A DNA stretch of 32,658 nt, taken from positions 1 to 32,658 of the forward strand of contig JBJXHG010000024.1 in the NCBI GenBank assembly GCA_046160865.1, given 5' to 3'. Under the pieces are notes generated by a model, which saw only the letters and a list, made by a program, of their open reading frames with translations, had not been told where the DNA came from and did no database searches. Positions 22,101 through 29,130 of the stretch are shown piece after piece. The stretch's first letter is position 1, and each line of letters starts with the position of its first letter. Position numbers and translations under genes: made by a program. Source of the stretch: JBJXHG01 sp046160865. Its GTDB lineage: Bacteria; Planctomycetota; UBA1135; GCA-002686595.

Positions 22101-23330
22101 TCAACGACGACCGCCGCGACCGCCACCGCCGCGCGCACCGGCCGATCCGCGCGACGCGGAACCGCGCGCGCTGCTCGCTCGATCGAATTTCGGGCTCTGC
22201 GCTCCGCTGAACGAACCGCTGCGCTGTCCCGTCGAGCCCGTCGCGGCCGCGCCTGTCGCGGGACGGCTACCTTGCGGGCGCGTGCCCGACATGTCGCGCG
22301 CACCCGCGGCACCACCAGCTGGACTCGTGGAAGCGCCGCCGCCATAGCCACGCGCTTGGTCGCGCGAAACACGCGTTTGTCCGGGCCCGGCGCCGTACTT
22401 CTGCGCGGTCTTGTTGTCCTTGTAGCCGACGCCTTTGCGGTGTCCCGGATCGTGTTGCCACGTGCCTTTGCTCGCGGCTCGATCTTTGGCGCCAGCGCTC
22501 CCGGCCTTGTCCTTCACTTGCTGGCGTCGAGGCTCGGCTTCGGTTCGATCGATGAAGTTGTTCTGGCGGTCGATGTCGATGTTGACTTCGTTGTGACCCC
22601 AGTCGCAATCGCCCCAGACCGCGGCGCCCCAGATCACTCCGACCGAGAATCCGAACCATGCGCCGCCCGCGGGCGGCGGCGGGTACATCGGCGGGTAGTA
22701 CCAGTACGGATAGCTCCAGCTCCCGTACACCGCGCTCGGATAGTACGTCGGCACGTAGATCACCTCGGGCTCGGCAGCGACGATCACGATGATCTTGTCG
22801 GACTGCTCGGTGACGGTGAGCTCCTTGCTCGACTTCAGGTTGCCCGCGTCGAAGGCCTTGCGTCGCATGTCCTGCACAGCCTGCATGAGCTCGGCCTTCT
22901 GGCCGAGGAACGCGTCGCCGAGATCCTGCGTCCAGTCGAGGTTGTCGTTCATACGCGCGAGCACGTCGGCGAATCCGCACAGCGACTTCACGCTTGGATC
23001 CCAGGCCTTGTCCTTCAGCGCCGCCTCGAGCTTGTCGCCGGTGACTTTCGGATTCTTCAGGACCCAACGCGCGGCCTCGACGATCTCGAGCGGATAGGTC
23101 GACGCCATCAAGAGCTGCGCCAAGAGCGAATCCGGATAGAGCGCAATCGGTGCGACGAGCTGCTCGAGATGTTCCTTCGAGACCGTCGCGCCTTGGGCCG
23201 CGGCGGTTTTTTCCTTCGTCGCATCGGCGGTGGGCGTCCCCTGCACGACTCGTTCCTGTGCGTTGTCCTGCAGCGCCGTGACCGGAGCCGTGAGCAGCAT
23301 CAATGCGATCGTGACGGAGCAGACGTTCAT
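22101..23330 (-). CDS. DUF3300 family secreted protein
   Basis: 409 aa with a signal peptide (CSVTIALMLLTAPVTALQ). The DUF3300 core includes LEQLVAPIALYPDSLLAQLL and MASTYPLEIVEAARWV, then EPEVIYVPTYYPSAVYG. A Tyr/Pro/Trp-rich stretch (PYWYYPPMYPPPPAGGAW) and a hydrophobic Gly/Trp segment follow. The C-terminal third is low-complexity, rich in Gly, Ser, Arg and Ala (GARGGGGRGGRR). The family is secreted or outer-membrane associated with no known activity. GAGGGAA lies 4-5 nt before the ATG. It heads a two-gene operon with the DUF2950 gene; the promoter should lie in the repeat-rich region beyond 23330. Confidence 0.85.
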   Translation of the reverse strand: MNVCSVTIALMLLTAPVTALQDNAQERVVQGTPTADATKEKTAAAQGATVSKEHLEQLVAPIALYPDSLLAQLLMASTYPLEIVEAARWVLKNPKVTGDKLEAALKDKAWDPSVKSLCGFADVLARMNDNLDWTQDLGDAFLGQKAELMQAVQDMRRKAFDAGNLKSSKELTVTEQSDKIIVIVAAEPEVIYVPTYYPSAVYGSWSYPYWYYPPMYPPPPAGGAWFGFSVGVIWGAAVWGDCDWGHNEVNIDIDRQNNFIDRTEAEPRRQQVKDKAGSAGAKDRAASKGTWQHDPGHRKGVGYKDNKTAQKYGAGPGQTRVSRDQARGYGGGASTSPAGGAAGARDMSGTRPQGSRPATGAAATGSTGQRSGSFSGAQSPKFDRASSARGSASRGSAGARGGGGRGGRR

Positions 23331-23412
23331 CGGTTCCCTCTCGAGTGAGCGGCGACGGCGCCGGGGAAAGCATAGTCAGTCGCGGATGCCAGGCAACTGC
23401 GCGCGCTTGTGC

Positions 23413-23742
23413 GCATCTCTCACCACATGCTGCTGCTGCCGCGACAACTCGCACGGAGCGGCGTTGTTCGCGCGGAATCGATCCTCACTGACCGAACACG
23501 TCGGCTACCAGCCCGTGGTGAAAGTGCTTCGAGGCTGAAATCGGCCCGTCTGCGTCGGCGCAAGAAGCGCGACCGCGGGCGAATCGTCGAGATTCGCCGA
23601 GGATCGAGCGACGCGGCGCCGGCGCAGACGGGCCGATTTCGGACCGAATGACTTTCGCCACGGGCGGCTACGGCGCATTTCCATGCAACGCCTCGCTGCG
23701 AACGAATGGGCACGGCCTCGCAACGGACGTGGCGAGAAAGGT
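23413..23742. repeat. F2 long inverted-repeat element, copy d, split by an F1 element
   Basis: The left arm (ATCTCTCACCACATG, GACAACTCGCACGGAGCGGC, GTTGTTCGCGCGGAATCGAT) matches F2. The right arm (GCAACGCCTCGCTGCGAACG, CAACGGACGTGGCGAGAAAG) appears only after an F1 copy at 23505-23670. The roughly 500-bp region between nrfA and the DUF3300 gene contains these repeats and no visible gene. Confidence 0.5.
23505..23670. repeat. F1 long inverted-repeat element, copy C
   Basis: This is the most complete F1 hairpin. CTACCAGCCCGTGG and GAAATCGGCCCGTCTGCG on the left pair with CGCAGACGGGCCGATTTC and CCACGGGCGGCTAC on the right, and a GGCGAATCG-TCGA-GATTCGCC palindrome lies in the centre. The ends are CTAC/CTAC rather than CTAG. 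It is embedded in F2 copy d. Confidence 0.8.
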
Positions 23743-23828
23743 GACCCCGAAAACTGCCGTGCAGCTCCGTCACTGCTTGAAGGATCTCGAAGCTCTCGAG
23801 CCCGCGCAGTGATCCGGCGGCCGGGGCG

Positions 23829-25220
23829 TCAGCGCCCTGCCGAGCTGGCGGCGAGCTGTCCCTGGCGCGCGTAGTCGATCGTCTCAGCCAGGATGCGGGC
23901 GAGCTCTTGCGGCGCGTGAAAGCCCATGGAGTTCTCGGCCGTGACGAAATCCAAGCGCCATTGCGCTTTGCGGTGCATGGCGGCGGCCACTTCGAGGTCG
24001 TCTTCGCTGGCACCACTGGCCTTCGCTTTCGCGATGGCGTCGAGCATGTCCGTCGTTGCGCGCGCCGCGCGTTGCAGCAGCTCGTAGTGCCGATCTTGTG
24101 TCGCGAGCACGCGCGCCTCGAGCTCCTTCTCGGGGACCGCGTGGCAGGTTTGGCAAGCGCGGTTGATGTTGAGCAGCGGGCTGCGCACCCAGTGGTCGCT
24201 GACTTTCATCGCTCCGGCGCGCTCGTACGGCATGTGGCAGTCGGCGCACGCTACGCCGGCGCGCGCGTGGACGCCTTGACTCCACACCTCGAACTCGGGG
24301 TGCTGCGCTTTGAGCACCTTGGTGCCCGTCTCGGCGTGCGTCCAATCGGAGAAACCCTCCGCGTCGTAGTAAGCCTCGATCTCCTCGGCCTTCAGGCCGT
24401 TCGACCACGGATAGGTGACGAGCTTCTTCTCGCCCTTGAAGTAGTACTCGACGTGGCACTGGGCGCACACGAACGAGCGCATCTCCTGACGTGACGCGTC
24501 GCGATTGGGATCGTAGTTCGCGATGCCCTGCTTGGCTTTGAGTGCCGCGATCCCCGCGATGAAGCCCGGGCGCGTGACGCGCAGAGCCATCGTGCTCGGA
24601 TCATGGCAGTCGATGCAGGCGACCGAATGCGAGACCAAGGGCTCGCCCCGATCGTCTTTCATGTGGCGCACTTCCGAGTAGGGCAACGCGCACACGGCCT
24701 CGAAGCCCTTCTGCGCATCGCCGTGTCCCGCATGGCGGTAGAGCGCGAGGTTCGACGCGTGGCATTGGATGCACGCACCGGGCTGCTGCTTCTCGGTCAC
24801 GCGCTTCGTCGCTTCCTGATCGAACAGCGCGAAGGCATGGCCACGGCGATCGCGGTAGTCGAGCGCGAAGGCGTAGCCTGCAAAGATGCGCTTGAGCCAC
24901 GGATCGCGATCGAGCTTCTGTTCGGCCAGGCCGCCGTCGCTCGCCCCGAGGCCGCGGCCACCGTACTTGGTCGCCGTCGGCAGCGACGTCTTGAGGTACG
25001 AGTCGTACTGGTGCGGCCAGTTCTGACCCCACACCGCGGGATCGTGCGTGTCCTCTGTTACTTCCACGACCCGTAGGAACGGTTGTCGCGCTTCGATCTT
25101 GCGCTCGAAGATGTTCGTGAGCAGTGCCAAGAGGAGAACCGTGACTCCTGCTGCAGCCGCGACGCCGAGCACGATCGGCAGCCAACCGCGACCTCGACGC
25201 TTCGTTCGACCCGTATTCAT
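23829..25220 (-). CDS. nrfA: Ammonia-forming cytochrome c nitrite reductase, catalytic subunit
   Basis: A 463-aa periplasmic pentahaem enzyme reducing nitrite to ammonium with six electrons. Haem motifs are CIQCH (150-154), CIDCH (202-206), CAQCH (252-256), CADCH (325-329) and CQTCH (356-360). The active-site motifs are present: an Arg in CHDPSTMALRVTRP, a Tyr in CHVEYYF and a His in WSQGVHARAGVACADCHMPY. Haem 1 has CxxCH instead of the classical CxxCK, as reported for a subset of NrfA enzymes. An N-terminal membrane segment (about 14-35) may act as an uncleaved anchor or signal. The ATG at 25220 with AGGA about 9-10 nt upstream is chosen. nrfH lies 29 bp upstream, forming the usual nrfHA operon. 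Confidence 0.92.
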   Translation of the reverse strand: MNTGRTKRRGRGWLPIVLGVAAAAGVTVLLLALLTNIFERKIEARQPFLRVVEVTEDTHDPAVWGQNWPHQYDSYLKTSLPTATKYGGRGLGASDGGLAEQKLDRDPWLKRIFAGYAFALDYRDRRGHAFALFDQEATKRVTEKQQPGACIQCHASNLALYRHAGHGDAQKGFEAVCALPYSEVRHMKDDRGEPLVSHSVACIDCHDPSTMALRVTRPGFIAGIAALKAKQGIANYDPNRDASRQEMRSFVCAQCHVEYYFKGEKKLVTYPWSNGLKAEEIEAYYDAEGFSDWTHAETGTKVLKAQHPEFEVWSQGVHARAGVACADCHMPYERAGAMKVSDHWVRSPLLNINRACQTCHAVPEKELEARVLATQDRHYELLQRAARATTDMLDAIAKAKASGASEDDLEVAAAMHRKAQWRLDFVTAENSMGFHAPQELARILAETIDYARQGQLAASSAGR

Positions 25221-25249
25221 GGATGCATTCCTTCCGACACTGGACGGAG

Positions 25250-25708
25250 TCAGCCTCCCGCGCCGTGGCCTGCGGTGGCGTGACAGTGGAGGCAATTGAC
25301 CTCGCCATCGTTCGCGGCGCCACCCGTGTGAATCGCCTGGACGAGGTCCGCGTGACAGCGCAGGCAGTTCGCGAGGACGATCCTGCGATCGCGAGGTGTG
25401 ATCTCGAGCGGCTCCTTGAAGTTCTGCAACGTGAACGCGGCCGAGTGCCGGAAGCCCGTGTCGGCTTTGGCGACCCACTTGGCCAACCCGGTGTGTGGGA
25501 GATGGCAATCGACGCACACTGCGACGTGACGGTGACCGCTCTTCCGCCAAGCGTCGTACGTGTCGTTCATCACGTGGCAGTTGATGCAGGCACGCGGGTC
25601 GCTCGACAGATACGAGAAACCCTTGGCGTAGCCGAAGGTGAACGCGCCGATGCCGACCGGGATGCCAAGCGCAACGGAGAGGAGGAGGAACCAGCGGGAA
25701 GCCGTCAT
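25250..25708 (-). CDS. nrfH: Cytochrome c nitrite reductase small (quinol-oxidising) subunit
   Basis: A 152-aa membrane-anchored tetrahaem cytochrome of the NapC/NirT family that takes electrons from menaquinol and passes them to NrfA. It has one N-terminal membrane helix (about 6-27) and haem motifs CINCH (41-45), CVDCH (65-69), CLRCH (115-119) and CLHCH (139-143). Met47 follows the first motif (CINCHVM), as expected for the unusual Met-ligated haem 1 of NrfH. Its length is typical. The start codon is only 12 bp from an F1 repeat, so the promoter must lie in or beyond that element. Confidence 0.9.
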   Translation of the reverse strand: MTASRWFLLLSVALGIPVGIGAFTFGYAKGFSYLSSDPRACINCHVMNDTYDAWRKSGHRHVAVCVDCHLPHTGLAKWVAKADTGFRHSAAFTLQNFKEPLEITPRDRRIVLANCLRCHADLVQAIHTGGAANDGEVNCLHCHATAGHGAGG

Positions 25709-25720
25709 CGCTGCACACAG

Positions 25721-25888
25721 GCTATCAGCCCCGTGGTGAAAGTCATTCGGCGCGAACGTCGCCCGTTCGCGCGGGCACGGCGTCGCTCGATCCTCGGCGA
25801 ATCACGAGGATTCGCCTGCGGTCAAGCTCCTTGTTCCGACACGAACGGACGACCTTCGCGCTCGAAGCACTTTGACCACGGGCTGCTA
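25721..25888. repeat. F1 long inverted-repeat element, copy D, directly upstream of nrfH
   Basis: The left end CTATCAGCCCCGTGGTGAAA matches the inverted right end (CACTTTGACCACGGGCTGCT, then AC). The inner arms CGCCCGTTCGCG and CGAACGGACG and the central GGCGAATC-ACGA-GGATTCGCC agree closely with copy A. It covers the region where the nrfHA promoter would be expected. Confidence 0.8.
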
Positions 25889-25923
25889 CGTCGCGTCGGC
25901 GACGTGTCCAAGCTTCGCCGAGT

Positions 25924-25993
25924 TCGATCCAACGCCTTGCTCCGCACGAGTTGGCACGACCGCGCGACAGACGTGGTGAGAAATGCGGGCTAG
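25924..25993. repeat. F2 element, right arm only (copy e)
   Basis: GATCCAACGCCTTGCTCCGC, then GACAGACGTGGTGAGAAATG and CGGGCTAG, match the right arm and end of F2 copies a and c. No left arm is found; F1 copy D lies just to the left. It ends 8 bp before the stop of the 237-aa membrane protein gene. Confidence 0.5.
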
Positions 25994-26000
25994 CCGCGGC

Positions 26001-26714
26001 TCAGGAACCCGTTCGCTGGACACCGTCTACCGGAGCGAGCCGCCACGCTCGCGCCAGCAGCAACACGCACAAGACGAGCAGCCAGATCGGGAAGACCAGC
26101 ACGAGCATGCGGCTGAACGTCGCGCTCAGGAGCAGGAAGAGTCCTACGACGAAGCCGACGCGCGTGAACCAGCGCGGAAGGGTTCCCGTGACTCGTCCGA
26201 TGCGCGAGGTCGTGAAGACGAACATCGACGCCATCCGCATCGCGAAGACGAGGAGCAGCGTCGCTCCGTACTGCGGAAACAGGCGCGCGACCACGGGATC
26301 CACGTGCGCGCGCGAGAACTCGGCGCTCACCGCCATCACCGAGGAGGCCGCGGCGGCGGCGAAGAAGAGCGCGACGTAGAGGATCCCGCTGACGAGCTGC
26401 ATCCCGGAGTAGAGCTCGCTCTCGCGCGGCGAGCAGGCGCGGATCCACGCGCGCAACGCCACGCTGAACCACAGGAACGCGATGCCCGCGAACGGCATCA
26501 CGTACAACCCGACGAGAATCAGATCGCGCTTGTCGCCGCGCTCGTAGAAGGCCACGAGCTCTTCGTCCGAAGAGTGCGGTCCCGGCGCGGAGGTCAGGAG
26601 CCAGTACGACACCAAGAAGAGCACGGCGTGCGCGACGCCGACGCCGACGCCGACGGTCAGGAGCGCTGCGTGGCGCCGCGCGCGTACCGCATCGATCGAC
26701 AGCGTCTCGGCCAT
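26001..26714 (-). CDS. Unrecognised multi-spanning membrane protein
   Basis: 237 aa with about six hydrophobic helices (near residues 16-40, 65-85, 105-125, 145-165, 180-205 and 210-230) separated by short charged loops. No domain or motif is recognised. The first extracytoplasmic loop contains APGPHSSDEELVAFYERGDK, and a Glu/Ser-rich loop lies near residue 90. The ATG at 26714 lies 2 bp past the stop of the preceding gene; an in-frame GTG at 26720 would overlap that stop. It is the last gene of a tightly packed six-gene cluster, which suggests a role connected with membrane transport, but nothing specific can be said. Confidence 0.65.
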   Translation of the reverse strand: MAETLSIDAVRARRHAALLTVGVGVGVAHAVLFLVSYWLLTSAPGPHSSDEELVAFYERGDKRDLILVGLYVMPFAGIAFLWFSVALRAWIRACSPRESELYSGMQLVSGILYVALFFAAAAASSVMAVSAEFSRAHVDPVVARLFPQYGATLLLVFAMRMASMFVFTTSRIGRVTGTLPRWFTRVGFVVGLFLLLSATFSRMLVLVFPIWLLVLCVLLLARAWRLAPVDGVQRTGS

Positions 26715-26716
26715 GC

Positions 26717-27355
26717 TCACAACGCGAGCTCGAGTCCGACCACGGCGTACGAGTCGTCCGAGCCGAGGTTGTAGGCGTAGAGCGAGAAGCCCAAGTTCTC
26801 GTGCGTGAACTCGAGCGCGAGTCCGCGCTGCACCGAATAGTCCGTGTCGACGAGCTTCGAGCGCTCGGTCACCACTCCCGCGCTCAGCCAGTCCGTCACG
26901 CCGTACGTGAGCGTCGACCACGCGTAGAAGAAGTCGTCGTCGTGATCGTCGGCGTCGAACAGGTACTCCATCTCGGCGTACCAGGCCACGCGCTGCCAGC
27001 TGAGATCGAGCTCGAGACCGGGCGCGATCCCGTCGGTGTCACCAATCACGACACCGAGCATGGGTATGACGTCGAACGCGAACTCGCGCTCGGGCTCGTC
27101 GGCGACAGCAAACGTCCAGCCGGTGAACAGCGCGGCCGTGTCGAGGTCTTCGTAGTTGTAGCGCAGCTCGAAGTGCAGTGGACCGCGGTCGGCGTACAGG
27201 ATCGGCGTCACGCGATCCTGCGATCCAGGCGGATCGGAGTAGAGCAAGGTGCCCGAGAACTCCCAGCTTTCGGGCTGCGCGAGGCGCGCCTCCACGGGCA
27301 CGGAGTCTTGCTGCGAGATCGCGGTCGCGAACAGAACCGAGGTCGACAGGAACAT
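26717..27355 (-). CDS. Secreted, probably outer-membrane beta-barrel protein of unknown function
   Basis: 212 aa. A short hydrophobic N-terminus (MFLSTSVLFATAIS) looks like a signal peptide. The rest alternates hydrophobic and polar residues in short strands, with aromatic girdle-like positions (LHFELRYNYEDL; VAWYAEMEYLFD; FFYAWSTLTYGVTDWLSAGV; LGFSLYAYNLGSDD) and ends AVVGLELAL, with a terminal leucine. This is the pattern of a small barrel. An acidic DADDHDDD turn is notable and might bind a cation. It lies 3 bp after the VIT-like gene and directly before the membrane protein gene, within the same cluster. The barrel assignment rests on pattern only. Confidence 0.65.
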   Translation of the reverse strand: MFLSTSVLFATAISQQDSVPVEARLAQPESWEFSGTLLYSDPPGSQDRVTPILYADRGPLHFELRYNYEDLDTAALFTGWTFAVADEPEREFAFDVIPMLGVVIGDTDGIAPGLELDLSWQRVAWYAEMEYLFDADDHDDDFFYAWSTLTYGVTDWLSAGVVTERSKLVDTDYSVQRGLALEFTHENLGFSLYAYNLGSDDSYAVVGLELAL

Positions 27356-27358
27356 GCG

Positions 27359-28018
27359 TCAGCCTCCGAGCGCGATCGTGATGCCTACGAGAACGACTCC
27401 GAGCGCCACCATGGACAAGCCCGTCATCACGGGTTTCAGTCCGGCGAAGCGGGCGAGCCGGTGCCCGACGATGTACAGCATCGCGATCGCGACGCCGTTC
27501 GAGACGCGCATGGCCGTGTGCAGAGGCGAGATCAGCAGGAACGGCACGACCACGGGAAACGTGGACGAGAACACGAGCAAGAAGACGCCGATCGCTCCAA
27601 GCCAATCGCGCGCCACGAGGCGCGGTCGCCTTTGCAGCGCAGGATGCGCGACGAGCTTGGCGCGCGCGCTCTCGAGGGCCGATTTTTCGAACAGCGTGTC
27701 GAACGGTTCGGGCAATGCCTCCGCGAGCAACTCGCGGCCGTGATCGGCATCGCCGCTCGCGCGCACGGCGCGCCCGATCGACAGGCTCCGCCCGCGCTCG
27801 ATCAGGATCGCCATCAGGTACATGACCGCGTCGATCAGGCCCCACGCGAAGTTGCAGCCGATCGCGCCGATCAGAACGGAGCGGACCTCCTCGCGGCCCG
27901 CTTCGGCGATGCTCATCGAGCAGGTGAACGAGAGCACCATGATCAAGCCGAAGAGGACCTCGGACATGCGCTCGAGCGGATCGAGCACGCGCTCGCGCTT
28001 CATCATGGTCGCGCTCAC
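27359..28018 (-). CDS. VIT1/CCC1-like membrane protein
   Basis: 219 aa. The N-terminal section (LERMSEVLFGLIMVLSFTCS, then EEVRSVLIGAIGCNFAWGLI) resembles the first helices of the VIT1/CCC1 family of iron/manganese transporters. The C-terminal half has three further helices. The cytoplasmic metal-binding Glu-rich region typical of true VIT1 is not evident; the central part (EALPEPFDTLFEKSALES) is only mildly acidic. The GTG start at 28018 overlaps the antiporter stop (GTGA); ATG 28006 and ATG 28003 are alternatives. It is probably co-translated with the Ca2+/H+ antiporter, so a role in divalent cation handling is plausible but not proven. Confidence 0.6.
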   Translation of the reverse strand: MSATMMKRERVLDPLERMSEVLFGLIMVLSFTCSMSIAEAGREEVRSVLIGAIGCNFAWGLIDAVMYLMAILIERGRSLSIGRAVRASGDADHGRELLAEALPEPFDTLFEKSALESARAKLVAHPALQRRPRLVARDWLGAIGVFLLVFSSTFPVVVPFLLISPLHTAMRVSNGVAIAMLYIVGHRLARFAGLKPVMTGLSMVALGVVLVGITIALGG

Positions 28019-29130
28019 GTCGCGGACTCGGGGAGCAGGTAGAAGAGCGCCGCGAGCATCAAGTAGAAGCCCACGAGCTGCGCTCCCTTGAACCAGTTCG
28101 CACGCCCATCACCGGACAGTGTGACCGCGACGAGGACGCCCATGAAGAGCGCGAGGATCTCGGCGCGCGTGAAGGAGAGCGTCAGCACTTCGGGTGCCAC
28201 GAAGTGGCTCGCCAGCACCAAGACCGGAGTGACGAACAGCGCGATCTGGATCGAGCTGCCCATGGCGATACCGACCGACAGATCCATCTTGTCCTTGCGC
28301 GCCATCGCGATGGCTGCGCCGCTCTCGGCCGCGCCGCCGAGGATCGCGAGGAGAATGATTCCGATGAACGTCGCCGACATGCCGAGCGCGTGTCCCGTTT
28401 CCTCGGCCGCGCCGACCAAGACTTCGCTCATCCATGCTGCCCCGACCGATGCTGCGACCAGAGTCCCGGCGGCACGTGCCGTGCTCCACTGCGGCGCGTG
28501 GCTCTCGCCCGCACCCTTCAGCACCGAGAAGAAGTCGGGATGGGTGCGCAGCATGAACACCAGATACAGCGCGTAGAGCGCGAGCATCACGACGCACACG
28601 CCCGTGTCGAGAGCCGCCGCGTGACGCGGGGCGGTGTCGCCCAAGAAGCGGTGGAAGCTCGCCGGCCCGATCATGCTCAACGCGGCGAGCAAGAGGATCG
28701 ATGCGTAGGTGCGCGCCGCGGCTGGGTTGTACTCCTGCACGTGCCGGCGCCGGCCGCCCAGGATGAACGCGATGCCGAGCGCGAGCAGCAAGTTCGCGAG
28801 CAGCGCGCCGATCAGCGACGCACGCACCATGTCGAGCAGCCCCGCGCGCAGCGCGACCAGCGCGATGATCAGCTCGGGCAGGTTGCCGAAGGTCGCGTTG
28901 AGCAGCCCGCCGACGGCGGGTCCCGTGCGCGCAGCGATCTCCTCGGTGGAGTGCACGATCAACGTCGCGAGAGGCACGATCGCAAGGCCGGCGAGCAGGA
29001 ACACGAGCGCCGCCGGCGCTTCGTTGGCATCCAGTGCGGCGGCGGCGGGCGCGGCGGCGAGCAGCCAGCTGACGGGCTTGCGAAAGAACGACGGTGCTGG
29101 CGGATGCGCAGCATGAAGCGTGGAACTCAC
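28015..29130 (-). CDS. Calcium/proton antiporter (CaCA superfamily)
   Basis: A 371-aa inner-membrane cation/H+ exchanger with about eleven helices arranged as two inverted halves. Each half holds a conserved motif: NATFGNLPELIIALVALRAG in the first and GGAAESGAAIAMARKDKMD with SVGIAMGSSIQIALF in the second, containing the acidic residues (PEL, AES) that bind Ca2+ in this family. An acidic segment between the halves is not obvious. The GTG start at 29130 overlaps the stop of the SulP gene, with AGGAG about 10 nt upstream. It likely exports Ca2+ (or another divalent cation) using the proton gradient. Confidence 0.87.
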   Translation of the reverse strand: MSSTLHAAHPPAPSFFRKPVSWLLAAAPAAAALDANEAPAALVFLLAGLAIVPLATLIVHSTEEIAARTGPAVGGLLNATFGNLPELIIALVALRAGLLDMVRASLIGALLANLLLALGIAFILGGRRRHVQEYNPAAARTYASILLLAALSMIGPASFHRFLGDTAPRHAAALDTGVCVVMLALYALYLVFMLRTHPDFFSVLKGAGESHAPQWSTARAAGTLVAASVGAAWMSEVLVGAAEETGHALGMSATFIGIILLAILGGAAESGAAIAMARKDKMDLSVGIAMGSSIQIALFVTPVLVLASHFVAPEVLTLSFTRAEILALFMGVLVAVTLSGDGRANWFKGAQLVGFYLMLAALFYLLPESAT

